In this document: piece by piece, positions 8,060 through 14,319 of the stretch
Layout: each line of letters begins with the position of its first letter
Position numbering within the stretch: the first letter of the stretch is position 1
Origin: an uncultured Clostridia bacterium
GTDB lineage: Bacteria; Bacillota; Clostridia; Oscillospirales; Acutalibacteraceae
Assembly (NCBI GenBank): GCA_937915775.1
Contig: CALGGQ010000015.1
Span: 1 to 16,414, forward strand
DNA length: 16,414 bases
Reading direction: 5' to 3'
Notes under the pieces: model-generated
What the model was told of the DNA's origin: nothing
Seen by the model: only the letters and a program-made list of their open reading frames with translations
The model's database searches: none
Position numbers and translations under genes: made by a program

Positions 8060-8856
8060 AAAAGGAACTGACGCCAAGAGAAATACAACTGGTCTGCACC
8101 GGTATTTTAAAAAAATTTGACGAAATCTGCAGAGAAAACGGCTTAACCTACTGTGCTGCCGGCGGCACGCTGCTCGGCGCTGTCAGGCATCACGGCTTCA
8201 TCCCGTGGGATGACGACATTGACGTCAATATGCCGCGGGCGGATTATGAGCGCCTGCTGCAGCTGCAATATGAGGACGAAAACTATCAAATTCTCAACTA
8301 TCGCTATACCGACGGCTACTTTCACGCCTTTACCAAAATGATTGACAAGCGAACAGAAATCATCGAGCCGCTCAGGAGCGAAAAAAGCATGGGCGTGTTT
8401 ATCGATATTTTTCCCGTCGATTACGTCGGCGATTATGAAAAAGAAGCGCCGAAAAATGTTGCCAAGGCGTGGAAAAACAGTAATTTCTGGCAGCATCTCG
8501 GCTCCGACATCGCCTATCACAAATCGCTGCGTCCGCAGTATCTTGCCAAGCTGGTGTTCCGCGGCGCCGTCTACCCGTTTCGAAAGAGGCTTCTCTATCA
8601 CTTCGATACTATGTTTGCCGCCATTCCGAAAAGCGACTACTGCGCCAACCTGATTCTCGGCACCTACGGAATGCGCGAATGCTTCCCGTCCGCCCTCTGG
8701 GACGATATGATTTATCTTCCGTTTGAAGACATTGAAATCTGTTCATTCAGAAATTATGACGCCTATCTAACGGCACTCTTCGGCGATTATATGACGCCGC
8801 CGCCGGAGAATAAGCGGCAGTCACAACACACTTTTACTGCTTATAGGAAAGGCTGA
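8056..8856 (+). CDS. LicD family phosphotransferase
   Basis: A 266-residue LicD/fukutin-type protein. These enzymes transfer a phospho-substituent (phosphocholine in pneumococcal LicD; ribitol phosphate, phosphoethanolamine or phosphonate headgroups in relatives) from a CDP- or CMP-activated donor to a sugar of a surface glycan. The diagnostic block is present: G36-G-T-L-L-G-A-V-R, then HGFIPWDDDIDV, with metal-binding aspartates D52, D53, D54 and D56. ADYERL and FIDIFPVDYV follow, as in family members, and length is typical. It starts at ATG 8056 in an ATGA overlap with the capsular-synthesis transferase, and the next gene starts 9 bases after its stop. No choline-activation genes (licA, licC) are visible, so choline should not be assumed. 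The convergent dehydrogenase gene leaves a phosphonate donor open as one possibility. Confidence 0.93.
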   Translation: MKKELTPREIQLVCTGILKKFDEICRENGLTYCAAGGTLLGAVRHHGFIPWDDDIDVNMPRADYERLLQLQYEDENYQILNYRYTDGYFHAFTKMIDKRTEIIEPLRSEKSMGVFIDIFPVDYVGDYEKEAPKNVAKAWKNSNFWQHLGSDIAYHKSLRPQYLAKLVFRGAVYPFRKRLLYHFDTMFAAIPKSDYCANLILGTYGMRECFPSALWDDMIYLPFEDIEICSFRNYDAYLTALFGDYMTPPPENKRQSQHTFTAYRKG

Positions 8857-8865
8857 AGGTACTCA

Positions 8866-10125
8866 ATGGAAAACGTTATCACCTATCAAACAGCCAAACA
8901 CTCGCATACCAAGCTATACCCGCGAAGTCTTATTGTCGTTATCATTCTGTTTTCGCTGATTTATACCGATTTGTTCAGCAAAGGCGGATATGTTGACGAG
9001 GCAGTGGGTCTTCTTTCCTATGCTGTGCTCGCGTTTTACTGGGCAAAAATCAAAACCGAGGATTTAATCACGCTGGGCTTGCTCGGAGGAGTTACCCTGC
9101 TCGGTTTAATTGCCAACGTCGTTTTCGATATCAACACCTCCATCTTTTCCATTTTGATTGACGTATTGGCACAGACAAAACTGATCGTCACCTTCTATGC
9201 CGTTCATCTTTTCTTAAATCAAAAAGAGAAAAAAGCGGTTTTGGATATTCTCCTACCAATTGCACAGGCATACATCCTTGCCGCTGCGTTTTTCGCACTC
9301 ATCTCTCAAGTGGCAGATATCGGCATGGCAACCGATCAACGATATGGCTTTCCGGTGTACCATTTTATTTTTTCCTTCAATCATCATTACACCACGGTCT
9401 CCTTTTTGATGTTCGGCGTGATTTTGTTTTCCAATAGACTCAGCGCTATACACAAACGATTCTTCTGCATCGTCGGTCTGTTGGCGATACTCGCCGCAGT
9501 CAAATCGCCGGCAATTATGTTCAGCGCCATTTTCCTATTCTTAACATTCTATTTCAGGCGTTATAACAAGATTTCGATTGGTATTATTCTTCCGATGGCG
9601 GCGGCAATCTATTTTCTCGGTAGCTATCAGATTGATGAATACTTCAGAAGCAGCGATGCGCCACGACGATTGTTTTTGCAGTACTCCATTGTAGATGCGA
9701 ACGCTCATTTTCCGCTTGGCTCCGGCTTCGGCACCTTTGGATCTGCAGAGGCGGCAAAGCATTATTCCCCGCTTTACTATGAATACGGTTTTAATAACCG
9801 CTGGGGTCTGTCACCCTCCTATGGTATGTTCCTATATGACACATACTGGCCAGCTATATTAGGTCAGTTCGGCTGGGTCGGTTTTGTCGGCTACATCAGC
9901 GTATATGCAAGAATGTTCCTGCGCATCAACAAAACTAAGACAACGGCGCCGGAAAAGGCATTTTTATACGCCGTGTTCTTCCAGTATATGATTCACGCGA
10001 TTGGCGCTGCTATTCTTTCCACCTCCACAGGGCTTATCGGAATCATCGGACTGGCGCTGTTCTCCGAGCCGGACCCGGAGTTGGAAAAGAAAAAAAAGCG
10101 GCACAAAATCAAAATTACGTTTTAG
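8866..10125 (+). CDS. Wzy/O-antigen ligase-like polytopic membrane protein (probable polysaccharide polymerase)
   Basis: A 419-residue integral membrane protein with roughly ten to twelve hydrophobic segments and a larger extracytoplasmic loop near residues 265-325. That loop contains APRRLF and PLGSGFGTFGS, followed by an aromatic YSPLYYEYGF stretch, a pattern seen in Wzy polymerases and O-antigen ligases, where loop arginines contact lipid-linked glycans. DTYWPAILGQFGWVGF then opens the last helices. The C-terminus is a basic tail, EKKKKRHKIK. The start is ATG 8866 with GAAGGT upstream. Composition is more AT-rich than in the flanking glycosyltransferase genes, as is common for polymerases, which diverge strongly between strains. 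Its position near the end of the transferase genes fits polymerisation of exported repeat units. A dedicated flippase is not present in the window. Ligase rather than polymerase activity cannot be excluded. Confidence 0.83.
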   Translation: MENVITYQTAKHSHTKLYPRSLIVVIILFSLIYTDLFSKGGYVDEAVGLLSYAVLAFYWAKIKTEDLITLGLLGGVTLLGLIANVVFDINTSIFSILIDVLAQTKLIVTFYAVHLFLNQKEKKAVLDILLPIAQAYILAAAFFALISQVADIGMATDQRYGFPVYHFIFSFNHHYTTVSFLMFGVILFSNRLSAIHKRFFCIVGLLAILAAVKSPAIMFSAIFLFLTFYFRRYNKISIGIILPMAAAIYFLGSYQIDEYFRSSDAPRRLFLQYSIVDANAHFPLGSGFGTFGSAEAAKHYSPLYYEYGFNNRWGLSPSYGMFLYDTYWPAILGQFGWVGFVGYISVYARMFLRINKTKTTAPEKAFLYAVFFQYMIHAIGAAILSTSTGLIGIIGLALFSEPDPELEKKKKRHKIKITF

Positions 10126-10126
10126 T

Positions 10127-10155
10127 ATCGTCAGACCGTGCCGTTGTCTGACGAT
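10127..10155 (+). promoter_or_regulatory. Perfect 10-bp intercistronic hairpin
   Basis: ATCGTCAGAC (10127-10136) and GTCTGACGAT (10146-10155) are exact inverted complements around a 9-base loop. The hairpin starts one base after the stop of the membrane protein gene. It is followed by TAGGAAAGGA, the ribosome site of the GT2 gene, and not by a T-run, so it does not look like an intrinsic terminator. A processing site, transcript stabiliser or translation modulator would fit. Confidence 0.6.
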
Positions 10156-10178
10156 TAGGAAAGGACTTCATAAGCCGT

Positions 10179-11219
10179 ATGAACGAATTAATCAGCATTG
10201 TTATACCTGCCTATAACGCCGCAGCATTCATCGCCAAAACGCTTGACACCATTTTGGCGCAGACCTACAAATATTTTGAGGTCATCATTATTAACGACGG
10301 CTCGAAGGATAATACACTGGATGTCATCAGCTCCTATGCCAAAAAGGACGAGCGCATCCGTGTGTTTTCACAGGAGAACGGCGGTGTATCCGCTGCGCGC
10401 AATACAGCGCTGACAAAAGTGCAAGGCAAATACATCACCTATATCGACGCAGACGATTCCGTACCGCCAACGGCGCTGGAAGATTTACTTTCACTGATGT
10501 CGGACGATGTTGACTTCGTTGTCGGCTCGCACGATGAGGTGCGTATCGGCAAGAAGCATCATATCGAAAAAGTCAAAACGCTACAGGCAGATGAGCTGGA
10601 AGCGCGTTTCCGCGAATATGACCCCGTTGTCTGGTGGCCGTGGGGCAAGCTATACCGCACTTCTGTCATTCTGGACAACCACCTGACCTACGACACCAAT
10701 ATCACCTTCGGCGAGGACCATATTTTTAACCTCCTCTACGGCAAGCACATTACCGGCAAGGTAGTTGTGACAGACAAGGTGGTGTATAACTATCATTATA
10801 TCCGCGGCGGTCTGTGCTCCAAATACTACCCGAACATGAACGAGCTGCAGAAATACGTCTACTATAAAATCGAGGACTTTTTCGGCGGGCACGAGGAAAC
10901 GCCCTACCCGATTCGCGTGCACTATTCCGGCGCCTATCTGAAAGGCTTAGTGGATTATTACGCCGCGTGGCTGCCGTTTACCAAGGCAGTTGACAAGGTA
11001 AGGGAAAGCTTTGAAATGTACGCCGATATCATCGACGATTATACTGTCAAAGAGTTTTTCACTGATGAGCAGTTCGAATATTATCAAAAGGGCGATTTTT
11101 CATCACTGACCAAGGATTATATTCGCAAGAATCCGAAGCGCACTATATTCAGAAAATGCAAGCGCACCGTGCGCCGTTTTCTGGAACTGCTGCAGCGGAT
11201 TTTCCTGAAACGCAAATGA
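10179..11219 (+). CDS. GT2 family glycosyltransferase
   Basis: A 346-residue inverting glycosyltransferase with an N-terminal GT-A domain of family GT2. Seen directly are ISIVIPAYNAAAFIAKTLD, IIINDGSKDNT, ENGGVSAARN and the metal-binding D90-A-D92-D93 in YIDADDS. A WPWGKLYRTSVI segment and E179-D180 (FGEDHIFNL), the likely catalytic base region, follow. Residues from about 230 form a helical tail, and the last 25 residues are strongly basic, suggesting contact with the membrane. Start ATG 10179 has AGGAAAGGA 13 bases upstream. It is the last gene of the plus-strand polysaccharide operon and is the only one separated from its predecessor by a gap with a hairpin. A terminator begins two bases after the stop. 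It probably adds a sugar, possibly a side branch, to the repeat unit. Confidence 0.93.
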   Translation: MNELISIVIPAYNAAAFIAKTLDTILAQTYKYFEVIIINDGSKDNTLDVISSYAKKDERIRVFSQENGGVSAARNTALTKVQGKYITYIDADDSVPPTALEDLLSLMSDDVDFVVGSHDEVRIGKKHHIEKVKTLQADELEARFREYDPVVWWPWGKLYRTSVILDNHLTYDTNITFGEDHIFNLLYGKHITGKVVVTDKVVYNYHYIRGGLCSKYYPNMNELQKYVYYKIEDFFGGHEETPYPIRVHYSGAYLKGLVDYYAAWLPFTKAVDKVRESFEMYADIIDDYTVKEFFTDEQFEYYQKGDFSSLTKDYIRKNPKRTIFRKCKRTVRRFLELLQRIFLKRK

Positions 11220-11220
11220 G

Positions 11221-11259
11221 AAAAAGAACCGAGTACCGTTTTGGTGCTCGGTTCTTTTT
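11221..11259. terminator. Bidirectional intrinsic terminator between convergent operons
   Basis: AAAAAGAACCGAGTACC (11221-11237) pairs with GGTGCTCGGTTCTTTTT (11243-11259) through 17 positions with one G-T wobble and a GTTTT loop. A-runs and T-runs on both edges give a U-tract in either direction. It starts two bases after the GT2 stop and touches the stop codon of the convergent PHP gene, so it serves both operons. Confidence 0.92.
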
Positions 11260-11920
11260 ATGTCTTAATCAGCCGGAAGTCGCCGGATTGCAGCACACGC
11301 AGCAGGTCGGCGTTCGTTTTAATCGGCTCTTTTGTCATGATGCCGCCTCTTGCCAAGTGCTCCTCTTTATGAAAATCAGAGCCGCTGGACATCAGCTTGC
11401 CGGTTTTCAGCGCCCACTGCAGCGCCTTAAAATTCGTCTTTTCGTCGCACTTACCGTTATAGACCTCAATACCGTCGATATACTTCGGGTTACAGCGCAG
11501 AATATACGGCCGGAAAGGATGCGCCTGGTAAACGAGATAGCCCTGTGCGTGCATCAGCCGGTACACCTGCTTTTCCCACAGCGCCATCAGATTGCCCTGC
11601 TGCTTCAGCCATTCCGGCTCGACGCCGTATATCAGATAGTCCGCACCCGTGGCATAGTGGCGCAGCTCCATGCCGAACAGCACGGTGAAGTCCTCTGTCT
11701 CATACCGCTTCATTTCATAGTACGAGGAGAGGTAAAAATCCACCAGCCGCTGCGGCTTATAATAGCTGTTCAGCCCGAAGGTGAGCGGGCTGTAATGCTC
11801 CGTTACCACAATGCCGCTGTATCCCTTTGCCTTATACAGCGCCACAATATCCTTCGGCGCGACTCTGCCGCACTGGCTGACCATATTCGTATGGCAGTGC
11901 AGTTCATATTTATACTCCAT
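11258..11920 (-). CDS. PHP-domain metal-dependent phosphoesterase
   Basis: A 220-residue PHP-superfamily hydrolase. The metal ligands expected of the fold are visible: H8-x-H10 (ELHCHT), H42 in VVTEHY, E85 in FGMELRH, H134 in QAHPF, N155 in EVYNG, and D182-x-H184 in SGSDFHKEEH. PHP proteins hydrolyse phosphoesters, including nucleotides, sugar phosphates, histidinol phosphate and phosphotyrosine; the substrate here is unknown. The start is set at ATG 11920; a GTG directly before it (11923) could also serve. GAAGGG lies upstream of both. The gene overlaps the dehydrogenase gene end by 9 bases and is clearly in its operon. Its stop abuts the shared terminator. It may dephosphorylate a product of the dehydrogenase pathway, or control polysaccharide export as PHP-type tyrosine phosphatases (CpsB) do; the sequence shows no decisive CpsB signature. 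Confidence 0.85.
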   Translation of the reverse strand: MEYKYELHCHTNMVSQCGRVAPKDIVALYKAKGYSGIVVTEHYSPLTFGLNSYYKPQRLVDFYLSSYYEMKRYETEDFTVLFGMELRHYATGADYLIYGVEPEWLKQQGNLMALWEKQVYRLMHAQGYLVYQAHPFRPYILRCNPKYIDGIEVYNGKCDEKTNFKALQWALKTGKLMSSGSDFHKEEHLARGGIMTKEPIKTNADLLRVLQSGDFRLIKT

Positions 11921-12971
11921 CACATAATACCCTTCTGTATAGCTCCCTGACGTCGTTTGCCGTCAGCGGAATCGGATTTGATTGCAGCTTCGCGGTGTTT
12001 ACCTTAGCGGTGAAGCCGTCCAGCATTTCCTCACTGACGCGCGGATACGGCAAGCCGAATTCCGTCAGCAGTCCAGCAAAAATGACTGCGCCGTCCTGCG
12101 GCGTTTTGCCGCCCATCAGCTGCGCCAGCGCTGTCAGCGTTTCGGCGGGATAATCACGCTCGAGCATAAAATACCACAGTTTTGCCAGCACGACGGCAAC
12201 ACTGTGGCCGTGCGCCGTGGAGCAGTTCATCGTAATATTGTAGCACAACACGTGCGGCGCCGTCGTACCCGTCAGGTGAATTGCCTTGCCGCCGTAATAG
12301 GACGCCATCAGCATCCCGCGGTTACCTGCGCGCTCATTGTTCATATAACTGTCCTTATGCTCAAAAAACAGGCGAATGGACTTTGCCGCATATTCACGGC
12401 TCTCCTCCGTCGCTTTTTTGCTCCAGTAGCTTTCTATCGAATGGCACAGCGCGTCCAGGCAGGTCGCCTTGCGCTGATAATCCGGCAGGGTTTCAAGCAG
12501 CGTTTCATCAAACAGAATATAATCGGGCAGGAAATCGAGATTCGCAATGCTCAGCTTTTCCTTCTCGTGAACATAAAACACGGAGGATTTCGTCGCCTCG
12601 CTGCCCGTGCCGGCTGTTGTGGGAATAAACAACGACTTGATGTCGTTATTTTCCATCGGCTGCGTCAGCGCATTTTCGGTGCCGTTCGTCACCATCAGGC
12701 GAATCATCTTTGCGCTGTCCATCGGGCTGCCGCCGCCAGCCGCAATCATAAAATCACAGCCCTCGCTGAGAAACAACTCTGTCGCCGTCACCATATCCTC
12801 AAACCGCGGATTTGGGCGGATACGGTCAAACACCACGATATTATATTGTTTTAAATAAGAAAACAGCGCCGTCTGCTGAAAGCTCTTACCGCAGCAGAGA
12901 AACGGCTTTTTCACCTGATTCTCTGCTAAGATATCGGCAATCTGCGTGTAATCGTCAAGAATAACGGACAT
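11910..12971 (-). CDS. Iron-containing alcohol dehydrogenase, phosphonoacetaldehyde reductase-like
   Basis: A 353-residue group III (iron-type) alcohol dehydrogenase. The cofactor-binding motif is G79-G-G-S82 followed by PMDSAK, and TTAGTGSE occupies residues 118-125. The metal ligands D173, H177, H240 and H254 have exactly the family spacing (4, 63, 14). It is shorter than the usual 380-390 residues. The stretches LPDYQRKATCLDALCHSIES, EYAAKSIRLFF and GGKAIHLTGTTAPH resemble, from memory, enzymes named phosphonoacetaldehyde reductase, which make 2-hydroxyethylphosphonate; this assignment is an inference. The start ATG 12971 has GAGGTGA 5 bases upstream and a strong promoter. The gene is transcribed toward the polysaccharide operon and overlaps the PHP gene. 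Reduction of another small aldehyde is the main alternative. Confidence 0.88.
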   Translation of the reverse strand: MSVILDDYTQIADILAENQVKKPFLCCGKSFQQTALFSYLKQYNIVVFDRIRPNPRFEDMVTATELFLSEGCDFMIAAGGGSPMDSAKMIRLMVTNGTENALTQPMENNDIKSLFIPTTAGTGSEATKSSVFYVHEKEKLSIANLDFLPDYILFDETLLETLPDYQRKATCLDALCHSIESYWSKKATEESREYAAKSIRLFFEHKDSYMNNERAGNRGMLMASYYGGKAIHLTGTTAPHVLCYNITMNCSTAHGHSVAVVLAKLWYFMLERDYPAETLTALAQLMGGKTPQDGAVIFAGLLTEFGLPYPRVSEEMLDGFTAKVNTAKLQSNPIPLTANDVRELYRRVLCDGV

Positions 12972-12991
12972 CCAATCACCTCGTTAAATTT

Positions 12992-13019
12992 ACTATACAC
13001 GATTTTAAAAAATTGTCAA
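12992..13019 (-). promoter_or_regulatory. Sigma-A promoter for the dehydrogenase-PHP operon
   Basis: Read on the minus strand, TTGACA (13019-13014) is a perfect -35 box and TATAGT (12997-12992) a five-of-six -10 box, separated by 16 bases that are AT-rich. A start about 7 bases downstream would give a leader of roughly 15 bases that still contains the GAGGTGA ribosome site. Nothing resembling an operator or riboswitch fits in so short a leader. Confidence 0.75.
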
Positions 13020-13044
13020 CTTGTTTCATCCGCAATATTGATGA

Positions 13045-13073
13045 TTGCAGGAGGATGGGCAATGTGATAAAAT
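13045..13073 (+). promoter_or_regulatory. Extended -10 promoter for the potassium channel gene
   Basis: TTGCAG (13045-13050) and TAAAAT (13068-13073) are spaced 17 bases apart, and TG at 13065-13066 one base before the -10 forms an extended -10 element, compensating for a weak -35. It is divergent from the dehydrogenase promoter. A small inverted repeat, GCAAT (13032-13036) with ATTGC (13044-13048), overlaps the -35 and might be an operator. Confidence 0.5.
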
Positions 13074-13103
13074 CAGTAGTATCAATATGATGAGGTATGA
13101 ACT

Positions 13104-13859
13104 ATGCTGAAAACAATTTATGAAATCATTGAGCCATCGGATGAAGTCACCGGTACAAAATGGAGCTCCGTATACGACGTCGTGATGCTGGTGTGCATCG
13201 TCGCCAGTATGGTGCCGCTGGCAGTCAAATCGGAGTATCCTGTTTTTAATATCATCGATAAAATTACGGTAACGGTATTCATCATTGATTACGCGCTGCG
13301 TCTTCTTACCGCTAAGGAAAAGCTGCACAAGGGCGTCAAATCCTATCTGCTTTATCCCGTTCAGCCGATGGCTATCATTGATTTACTCTCCATTTTGCCG
13401 TCGCTGATTCCGATTAACGCGGGCTTTAAGGTACTGCGTTTGTTCCGCATTATCCGTACCTTTAAGGTGTTCCGCAGTTTCAAGATTTTCCGGTATTCCA
13501 AAAACATTGAAAGACTTGCAAGGGTGCTGAAAGGGCAGACGAAATCGCTGACGGCTGTGTTTTCAATGGCAATCTTTTATGTCATGGTCACTGCCTTAAT
13601 TATGTTTAATATTGAGCCGGACATCTTTGGCAATTTCTTCGATGCGATGTACTGGGCAGCCATTTCCCTTACCAGTGTCGGCTACGGTGATATCACACCC
13701 GTTTCTGATGTAGGAAGACTGTTTACGATGCTGTCCGCCTTCGTCGGCGTTGCCATAATTGCGCTTCCGTCAGGTATCATTACCGCCGGTTATCTGGAAG
13801 TCCTCAATCATGAGAGGGAAGAAAACACAAACAAAAACGATAACAGTTCGGATGATTAA
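13104..13859 (+). CDS. Voltage-gated potassium channel (Kv-type, six transmembrane segments)
   Basis: A 251-residue ion-transport family channel subunit that should form a tetrameric K+ pore in the cytoplasmic membrane. Residues 23-45 and 50-70 form S1 and S2, and an aspartate-rich S3 (MAIIDLLSILPS) follows. S4 has a basic residue at every third position from K109 to K133 (K109, R112, R115, R118, K121, R124, K127, R130, K133). S5, a pore helix and the complete selectivity filter T190-S-V-G-Y-G-D196 lie before S6. The cytoplasmic tail is only about 20 residues, acidic and asparagine-rich, with no RCK/TrkA nucleotide-binding domain. Start ATG 13104 has GATGAGG 8 bases upstream. The gene is monocistronic, with its own promoter. 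It resembles the KvAP/KvLm class of prokaryotic channels; the physiological role, perhaps potassium homeostasis or membrane-potential signalling, is not shown. Confidence 0.93.
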   Translation: MLKTIYEIIEPSDEVTGTKWSSVYDVVMLVCIVASMVPLAVKSEYPVFNIIDKITVTVFIIDYALRLLTAKEKLHKGVKSYLLYPVQPMAIIDLLSILPSLIPINAGFKVLRLFRIIRTFKVFRSFKIFRYSKNIERLARVLKGQTKSLTAVFSMAIFYVMVTALIMFNIEPDIFGNFFDAMYWAAISLTSVGYGDITPVSDVGRLFTMLSAFVGVAIIALPSGIITAGYLEVLNHEREENTNKNDNSSDD

Positions 13860-13865
13860 AACAAA

Positions 13866-13907
13866 AAGACCGCTGTGGAGACCTTCCGCAAGGAAGGTCT
13901 CCCAGCG
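13866..13907 (-). terminator. Hairpin followed by a T-run on the minus strand
   Basis: GGAGACCTTCC (13877-13887) and GGAAGGTCTCC (13892-13902) pair perfectly around GCAA, and CGCTG (13871-13875) with CAGCG (13903-13907) extends the stem past one bulged base. On the minus strand the hairpin is followed by GTCTTTTTGTTTT, a good U-tract; on the plus strand what follows is GATATAAAGC, which is not. By structure it stops minus-strand transcription coming from the NAD operon, although it sits just after the channel stop codon. Confidence 0.65.
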
Positions 13908-13976
13908 ATATAAAGCCTGACGGATTTGCGATATGCACATTCGTGCGCGATATACTGCGTGCGATATGTGTATTAG

Positions 13977-14201
13977 GTTGATGGGAGCATACAATCGTAG
14001 GGGCGACCATTGGTCGCCCGCGCGCCTGCGAGCCCGATGAATTGTTCGAGCGCTTGCGCGAGATACCTTCACCAAACCGCATTTGCGGTTTGGTGCCCAA
14101 ATGTACGTCGTTTATAGATTTGCATTACAGGAATGACGTTGAAATCCCAACGCGGTTTCAGCGGGCGACCAATGGTCGTCCCTACGAATCGTTGCATCAA
14201 C
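13977..14201. repeat. Palindromic MITE-like element with imperfect terminal inverted repeats
   Basis: A 26-base arm ending in CATTGGTCGCCCGC (from CGTAGGGG, about 13997-14022) recurs in inverted orientation at 14161-14186 with a single mismatch. The similarity continues outward, with GTTGATG at 13977-13983 matching CATCAAC at 14195-14201 on the other strand. Each arm is itself palindromic (GGGCGACC-ATT-GGTCGCCC). The 138-base interior contains another perfect 12-bp palindrome at 14070-14095. No transposase is encoded. This architecture fits a small non-autonomous mobile or dispersed repeat of a kind common in Clostridia genomes. The copy number cannot be judged from one window. Confidence 0.65.
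14070..14095. repeat. Perfect 12-bp palindrome inside the MITE-like element
   Basis: CACCAAACCGCA (14070-14081) and TGCGGTTTGGTG (14084-14095) are exact inverted complements with two bases between. It is flanked by no T-run on either strand and probably folds as the central stem of the repeat element's transcript. Confidence 0.6.
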
Positions 14202-14232
14202 GCCTCGACAAATTCTGATTTGTCAATACAGC

Positions 14233-14270
14233 AAAGCAGGCAGCTGAGTTAAAACTCAGCTGCCTGCTTT
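14233..14270. terminator. Perfect 18-bp hairpin downstream of the NAD/iolB-like operon
   Basis: AAAGCAGGCAGCTGAGTT (14233-14250) and AACTCAGCTGCCTGCTTT (14253-14270) are exact inverted complements separated by two bases. It lies about 50 bases after the iolB-like stop on the minus strand. The stem is strong and ends in A3/T3, but neither strand continues into a long U-tract, so termination may be partial; the second hairpin at 13871-13907 would catch readthrough. Confidence 0.65.
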
Positions 14271-14319
14271 ATGACAGACGCCATACGGCAGTCTTTTTTA
14301 CTCCGAATTCCGAATGGCA

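Larger units (their letters stand above)
13860..14319. other. Non-coding intergenic region rich in inverted repeats
   Basis: 460 bases between the channel stop and the iolB-like stop contain no credible gene. They hold a terminator-like hairpin (13871-13907), three copies of GCGATAT (13928-13934, 13947-13953, 13961-13967), a palindromic element (13977-14201) and an 18-bp hairpin (14233-14270). Short frames crossing it lack ribosome sites and translate into low-likelihood proteins made from the repeats. Confidence 0.8.

Noticed and set aside
11156..11950. Open frame of 264 codons on the plus strand spanning the terminator and the PHP gene
   Set aside because: It starts inside the GT2 gene in another frame, crosses an intrinsic terminator and is antisense to a recognisable PHP protein.
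11982..12854. Open frame of 290 codons on the plus strand opposite the iron dehydrogenase
   Set aside because: It is the antisense shadow of a gene with intact metal ligands; there is no start signal and the sequence is low-likelihood, arginine/glutamine-rich.
13928..13967. Possible CRISPR or iteron array from three GCGATAT copies
   Set aside because: Units are only 7 bases with unequal spacing (19 and 14), and no cas or replication gene is near.
13770..14100. Two minus-strand frames of about 100 codons after the channel gene
   Set aside because: They are built from the intergenic palindromes and part of the channel antisense strand, without ribosome sites or recognisable domains.
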